A stretch of 64,000 bases of DNA from Gammaproteobacteria bacterium (lineage in GTDB: Bacteria > Pseudomonadota > Gammaproteobacteria > Ga0077536). Positions 59,722 through 64,000 of the stretch are shown here, in pieces. Under the pieces are notes generated by a model, which saw only the letters and a list, made by a program, of their open reading frames with translations, was not told the DNA's origin and did not search any database. The stretch is taken from NCBI GenBank assembly GCA_021773835.1, contig JAJFJQ010000028.1, positions 248,001 through 312,000 on the forward strand, written 5' to 3'. Within the stretch, counting starts at the first letter, position 1. Every line of letters starts with the position of its first letter. The position numbers and the translations under genes are program-made.

Positions 59722-59892
59722 AAGCGTGCTTAGCAGCGCCCTATCGCGGATATTCGGAGAAATGGAAGTTACCACAATTTCGCCGCTGATACATACCCGT
59801 TCGAGCCTGATAGCGACTAGATCAAATCAGCAATAAATTCTAGGCCGGCTTGCTAAAGCAGCATCGTCGGCACTCGCTCGGCATAGGGGGTA

Positions 59893-60444
59893 TTACATGG
59901 CAGCGCGAATAAGCCGCTCAACCTCGGCCGCAGCCCATTCGCCTTGGTGAGTTTTCAATACCCGGCCGTCTTGACCTATAACGGCGGAAAAGGGAAGTGC
60001 TCCGATGGTGTTGCCGAGCGCGCGCATGTACTCGACCACGCCATCGTCGCCCAGCAACAGCGGGTAGTTGATATTGAGCTCAGCGGCATAGGTGCGCACG
60101 GGTTCAGCCTGGTCAAAGGCGATACCGATGAATTGCACGGGTTGGTCTCGGAAGCGCTCCTGGAGGGCCATAAATCCCGGGATTTCACGCCGACACGGAA
60201 GACACCAGGTAGCCCAAAAATTGACCACCAAGAGTTTGCCGGCCCATTCACTCATGTGTCGCTGTTGACCATCGATATCATCGAACGACCAATAGGTCAG
60301 CGAATGATCGTCAAGCTCCGCAATGGGCGCGACCGCCGCCACTGAGCCAGGTGGTTCGACGGGTGGTGTAGCGGCTTTATAACCGAGATAGCCCACACCC
60401 AGACATAGGCCGAACAAGACGCTGATCTGCGCCCAGGTTCTCAA
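59893..60444 (-). CDS. TlpA-family thiol:disulfide protein, membrane-anchored
   Basis: Periplasmic thioredoxin-fold protein, probably reduced by the adjacent DsbD. N-terminal membrane helix (about residues 5-23), thioredoxin domain from about 55, redox pair Cys81-x2-Cys84 in WATWCLPCRR, and cis-Pro region GALPFSAVIG. 183 aa. TTG start overlapping the dsbD stop (TTGA), so translation is coupled. Role could be cytochrome c maturation or general disulfide reduction. Confidence 0.9.
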   Translation of the reverse strand: MRTWAQISVLFGLCLGVGYLGYKAATPPVEPPGSVAAVAPIAELDDHSLTYWSFDDIDGQQRHMSEWAGKLLVVNFWATWCLPCRREIPGFMALQERFRDQPVQFIGIAFDQAEPVRTYAAELNINYPLLLGDDGVVEYMRALGNTIGALPFSAVIGQDGRVLKTHQGEWAAAEVERLIRAAM

Positions 60445-62303
60445 AGTTCGCGCGATCCAAACAAGTGACCCAGGTGCGCCGCGAAATCCGCGGGCCCAAC
60501 GAAACCAGTTACGCGCATCGTCCGATTCTCGGTCCCCGTCGGGTCAAAAAACAGCACCGCGGGCGGTCCGAATAATTCAAACTTTTTCAACAGCGATTGA
60601 TCGACCGCGTCGTTCGCGGTCACATCCGCGCGCAGTAGTACCACTTCGGACAACGCTGAGCGCACGTTGGCGTCGGTAAAGGTATCGCGCTCTAGATACT
60701 TACATTCAATGCACCAATCGGCATAGAAGTCGAGCATAACCGGCCGGCCTAGCGCGCGGGCGCGTTCAAGCTCGGCGTTCAATCCGGCGACACCCTTAAT
60801 CGGTGCAAACGATAATTCGTGTACCCCATTACCACCACCGGCCAATGGCTTTAATGGGCGAAATGGATCGTCCGCCCCGACGCCAGCGCCAACGATAAGG
60901 ATCACGCCGTAGCACAACATGACCAAGCCGACACCCTTAAGCAGGCGTTGCCAACCTGAGATAGTCCCGGAAATCTGGTCGAGTGCACCGGCAAATACGG
61001 CTGCGACGATGAGCAATAAGGCCCATAAGAACAACACCACCGGACCGGGCAATATCCGCTCCATAAACCAAATCGCAACCCCAAGGAGCACGACCCCAAA
61101 GATGCGTTTTACCCCATCCATCCAGGCGCCAGCGCGAGGTAGCAGCTTCCCTGCAGAGGCGCCCACCAGCAGCAACGGCGTACCCATGCCCAAGCCCATC
61201 GCGAATAACGCGGTACCGCCCACGAGCGGGCTACCCTGGTGCCCAAGATAGATCAAGGCACCGGCGAGCGGTGGCGCAACGCATGGCCCGACGATGATCG
61301 CCGACAACACGCCCATCGTCGCTACGCTCAACAGATTGCCGCCTTCATGCGAACGGCTATATCGATCAATACGAGTTTGTACGGCGCTCGGTAGTTGCAA
61401 CTCGTAGAATCCAAACATGGACAACGCCAACGCCACGAACACCAGGCTGAAACCAACAAGCACTGCTGGTTGCTGAAATGTCGCCTGTAGATTATGTCCA
61501 AACAAACCCGCCAGAAGTCCAACCACCGCATAGGTCACGGCGACCGCCAAAACGTATATCGCCGATAGGGCCACACCGCGCTTTATCGATACTGGTTGCG
61601 CCTGTCCGACGATAATGCTGGATAAGATAGGCACCATTGGAAGTACGCACGGCGTAAATGTCAGGGCCAATCCGAAAACGAAGAAGATGCCGGCAACGGC
61701 TAGTAGCGAACGATCGCTTAAGCGCGCCGCGATCGAATCTGCTGACATTATCGGAGAGCCTGAGCTTGGTGTTTGCGTTGCCGGTGCCTGCGCTGCATGT
61801 GCTGGTGTGATCAAGGCGTCGATAAAAACTTCAACGCTTTTTTTGATCGGCGGATAACAGATCCCATCCTCGGCACATCCTTGGTAGGAAATTTGCAGCG
61901 GCGCGCTTGCCGGCGTACCCGCGCTGACGACAATCGGGACGCTAAGGCGAGCTACGTTTTTATAGATTGCAACATGACCGAAGTCGGGATCATCTTTCAT
62001 GATCCCTGGCGGTCGTTCTAATTCACCGACGACAAGGTCTGTTGCGTCCGATTCGGCACCGAATTTATCCCGATATAGGTAATAACCGTCGGCAATGTCC
62101 CAGTTGAGCCTCAGCGTACCGTTCGCCTCAAGCACATGGGTAAATTGGAACGCTTCATCTGGATGCAGGAATTCTTGCTCTGAGCCGAAGGCGTTGCTGT
62201 CGCCAAGGCGGTCAAGCGCCTCGCGGATGCCAGCACCGGCACTATTGGCGATACCCATCGTCAATGCGATGCATACGCTGATCACTGACGCGCGCCTAAA
62301 CAT
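60441..62303 (-). CDS. dsbD: Thiol:disulfide interchange protein DsbD
   Basis: Passes electrons from cytosolic thioredoxin to periplasmic proteins. Signal peptide (about residues 1-24), N-terminal DsbD-alpha domain with Cys pair in YQGCAEDGICYPP, eight-helix membrane domain with conserved Cys in TFTPCVLPMVPI and VGPCVAPPLAG, and C-terminal thioredoxin domain with DWCIECKYLE. ATG at 62303 has GGAA upstream and yields a normal signal peptide; a GTG at 62342 would add 13 residues. 620 aa, within the usual range. Confidence 0.96.
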   Translation of the reverse strand: MFRRASVISVCIALTMGIANSAGAGIREALDRLGDSNAFGSEQEFLHPDEAFQFTHVLEANGTLRLNWDIADGYYLYRDKFGAESDATDLVVGELERPPGIMKDDPDFGHVAIYKNVARLSVPIVVSAGTPASAPLQISYQGCAEDGICYPPIKKSVEVFIDALITPAHAAQAPATQTPSSGSPIMSADSIAARLSDRSLLAVAGIFFVFGLALTFTPCVLPMVPILSSIIVGQAQPVSIKRGVALSAIYVLAVAVTYAVVGLLAGLFGHNLQATFQQPAVLVGFSLVFVALALSMFGFYELQLPSAVQTRIDRYSRSHEGGNLLSVATMGVLSAIIVGPCVAPPLAGALIYLGHQGSPLVGGTALFAMGLGMGTPLLLVGASAGKLLPRAGAWMDGVKRIFGVVLLGVAIWFMERILPGPVVLFLWALLLIVAAVFAGALDQISGTISGWQRLLKGVGLVMLCYGVILIVGAGVGADDPFRPLKPLAGGGNGVHELSFAPIKGVAGLNAELERARALGRPVMLDFYADWCIECKYLERDTFTDANVRSALSEVVLLRADVTANDAVDQSLLKKFELFGPPAVLFFDPTGTENRTMRVTGFVGPADFAAHLGHLFGSREL

Positions 62304-62441
62304 TCGATTCCGTGCTCTTGTTCCTGGTTCGGTAGGGACCACGATGCCTATCCAGAGTTCATCGCGGAGCCTGATTAACGCGACCCTTCAATTATCGCGG
62401 GAGCTATTGTATTCCGACAGCTACGCCCCATATAGTGAGCT

Positions 62442-62897
62442 ATGGCTGCGAACCGAATTTCTCCATTCGCGATCTTGTTGTTTCTGCTGATCAGCATCCC
62501 CTTACTCGAAATATACCTCTTGATCTCCGTCGGGCGGGTAATCGGGGCCGGGTCTACCGTGTTGGTAGTGATCGTGACGGCGATAATTGGTGCGTGGCTG
62601 TTGCGCTTACAAGGTTTGCATACGCTCGCGAAGGTGCAATCGGCAACCGAGGCCGGCAAATTACCGGCCGTGGAATTAGTCGAAGGCGTGATCTTGCTAG
62701 TGTGTGGCGTTGCATTATTAACGCCGGGGTTTTTTACCGATGCAATTGGCTTCATCGCCTTGGTGCCAAACATCCGCGGGCGCGTCGCTGAAGGATTGCT
62801 GCGCCACTTTTTGAATCGGCCGGGCGTACATGTCGACATGCGGACCCAGGGGCACCAACCAAATACCATCGAAGGAACTTACCGGCGCGAAGATTAG
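62442..62897 (+). CDS. fxsA: FxsA family membrane protein
   Basis: Cytoplasmic membrane protein of the FxsA family, which in E. coli relieves F-plasmid exclusion of phage T7. Helices at about residues 8-28, 36-54 and 80-100, with the family's LLEIYLLISVGRVIGAG and LLTPGFFTDAIGFIALVP segments. 151 aa, ATG start. In other bacteria it sits beside groES; no groES is seen here. Divergent from dsbD. Confidence 0.92.
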   Translation: MAANRISPFAILLFLLISIPLLEIYLLISVGRVIGAGSTVLVVIVTAIIGAWLLRLQGLHTLAKVQSATEAGKLPAVELVEGVILLVCGVALLTPGFFTDAIGFIALVPNIRGRVAEGLLRHFLNRPGVHVDMRTQGHQPNTIEGTYRRED

Positions 62898-62918
62898 ACG
62901 CCTGCTAGTATTTAGGCC

Positions 62919-63950
62919 ATGGCTGGGCGCGAAAAAAAATACCCTTGGGAAAAGCTAAGCGATGATGCGTTACTCGATACTCGCTTTTGCGATCTTAATC
63001 TTCGACTTGAAAATACGCCGCTCGCTGAACGCACGCAACGCCTGAATTGCGAGTTAGAGCGTCGGAAGATCGTATTTCGTCCGCACTTTTGGTTATCCGA
63101 AGAATGGTTTTCCCCTGACGGAGTGCCAGGGGTCGCGATCCCTTTTTATCTCGCGCATCCGCGCTTGTCCAAGCTCGAATACCAGCAAATGTTCGAAGTG
63201 GAAGGCGGCACCGAACGTTGGTGCATGCAATTGTTGCGGCACGAAACCGGACACGCCATCGACACCGCCTATCGGCTCCATCGGCGTAAAGTTTGGCGCA
63301 AATCATTCGGCGCCTTTACCCGTCGCTACCCGAAGTACTATACGCCACGGCCACAAAGTCGCAGTTACGTACTGCATTTAGATTGGTGGTACACACAAAG
63401 CCACCCAGCAGAAGACTACGCCGAAACGTTCGCGGTATGGCTGAAACCAGGATCCAAGTGGCGCAAGGACTATGCCGAGTGGCCTGCGCTTAGAAAGCTC
63501 CAGGCGGTCGACGCAATGATGACCTCCATCGCTGGAACGACCGCACCGGTGCGCAGCCGACGCCAGGTCGACCCCTTATCGAAAAACACCAAAACCTTGC
63601 GCCAGCATTACGCGGAGAAGCGGCGTCATTACGGCATTCAGGTGCCGGCATTCTACGACGGCGATTTGCAGCGAGTGTTCTGTCGCAATCCGACGCGCAG
63701 TAAAAAACGTCGCTCCGCGGCTGCGTTTTTACGCCGCTCCACGCCTGAGTTATGCCAGCTATGCGCGCACGGCACCGGCGAACCGCCCTATATGATCGAA
63801 CAGCTGATCCAAGAAATGGTGCGCCGCTGTCGTGAAATGAAACTCTATGTTGATGCACCAGAACGCCAAGTAATGCTCGACGTGGCGGTATTGATAACCG
63901 TTCTAACGGTCAATTACCTACACAAAGCGCACCACAAGGTGCCAGTATGA
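62919..63950 (+). CDS. Putative zinc-binding metallopeptidase (HETGH motif), function unknown
   Basis: The gluzincin-type motif is His108-Glu-Thr-Gly-His112 (RHETGHAIDTAYR), with a downstream acid ligand probably Glu169 in HPAEDYAETFAVW. It resembles the uncharacterised 'putative zinc-binding metallopeptidase' family (Pfam Peptidase_Mx, from memory). No signal peptide or membrane helix. The middle and C-terminal parts are rich in Arg and Lys. 343 aa. ATG start. Its stop overlaps the next gene's start as ATGA, so the two are translationally coupled. Substrate unknown. Confidence 0.75.
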   Translation: MAGREKKYPWEKLSDDALLDTRFCDLNLRLENTPLAERTQRLNCELERRKIVFRPHFWLSEEWFSPDGVPGVAIPFYLAHPRLSKLEYQQMFEVEGGTERWCMQLLRHETGHAIDTAYRLHRRKVWRKSFGAFTRRYPKYYTPRPQSRSYVLHLDWWYTQSHPAEDYAETFAVWLKPGSKWRKDYAEWPALRKLQAVDAMMTSIAGTTAPVRSRRQVDPLSKNTKTLRQHYAEKRRHYGIQVPAFYDGDLQRVFCRNPTRSKKRRSAAAFLRRSTPELCQLCAHGTGEPPYMIEQLIQEMVRRCREMKLYVDAPERQVMLDVAVLITVLTVNYLHKAHHKVPV

Positions 63951-64000
63951 AAAGCTTACGGATCCTTGTCTTGGTACATGAAGACCTGATCCCGCCCGCA
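63947..64000 (+). CDS. Start of an uncharacterised coupled gene (3' end outside window; possibly ATP-grasp type)
   Basis: Only 18 codons are present: MKSLRILVLVHEDLIPPA. The beta-strand start resembles, from memory, the N-terminus of D-Ala-D-Ala ligase-like ATP-grasp proteins, but this is too short to prove it. The ATG overlaps the metallopeptidase stop (ATGA), which is strong evidence that it is a real gene in the same operon. Confidence 0.6.
   Translation, partial: MKSLRILVLVHEDLIPPA

Overview
The window is a continuous, gene-dense stretch of a free-living gammaproteobacterial chromosome. The gene orders are classical for that class: yebC-ruvC-ruvA-ruvB-ybgC-tolQRAB-pal-cpoB-queE-queC, leuS-lptE-holA-proA-nadD-rsfS-rlmH-maf, and dsbD-tlpA-aroQ-accB-accC-prmA-(DUF3426)-dusB-fis-purH-purD. 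Base composition is moderately GC-rich and even throughout. I see no transposase, integrase, phage gene, CRISPR array or broken gene. GTG and TTG starts are frequent, so many starts below were set by ribosome-binding sites, overlaps and signal peptides. The genus cannot be named from the sequence alone; Pseudomonas-like features include the very large PstC and PstA.

Layout. 1-1201: 3' part of a lytic transglycosylase (mltF-like). 1203-11082 (minus): queuosine precursor genes, the Tol-Pal envelope machine and RuvABC. 11163-14634 (minus): nadA, aspS and an FmdB-type zinc ribbon. 14954-15029: tRNA-Lys(TTT). 15294-17702 (minus): a small membrane protein and an M48 metalloprotease with a TPR-like tail. 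17828-19093: a pyrophosphate-type phosphofructokinase. 19105-27504 (minus): maf to leuS plus a secreted ComEA-like helix-hairpin-helix protein. 27871-41424: a phosphate and polyphosphate island. phoBR runs right, pstSCAB-phoU runs left to meet it, and ppk1 and ppx converge beyond. 41565-44687: rhodanese, DUF2007, typA and dtd. 44721-48502: an accessory patch with an alpha/beta hydrolase, a flavodoxin, a Rieske oxygenase, a lipocalin-like protein and an RraA-like protein. 48508-50801: hemF divergent from hisB-hisH. 50827-62303 (minus): the purD-to-dsbD run. 62442-64000: fxsA, a putative zinc metallopeptidase, and the first 18 codons of a coupled downstream gene.

How the genes work together. 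The phosphate island is the most coherent functional unit. Two PhoB-box-like promoters, one before phoB and one before pstS, have the same geometry: two 7-bp half-sites 4 bp apart, then 10 bp to a -10 element. They would join sensing (PhoR, PhoB), uptake (PstSCAB), signalling (PhoU) and possibly storage (Ppk1, Ppx). PstC and PstA carry large extra periplasmic domains.

The least explained parts are the metallopeptidase pair cut by the right edge, the Rieske/flavodoxin cluster facing hemF-rraA-lipocalin, the PstC and PstA insertions, a palindrome beside the phoB Pho box, and a small two-helix membrane protein next to tRNA-Lys. I found no clearly new multi-gene system complete inside the window; the metallopeptidase pair is the best candidate for one and needs the sequence beyond position 64000.
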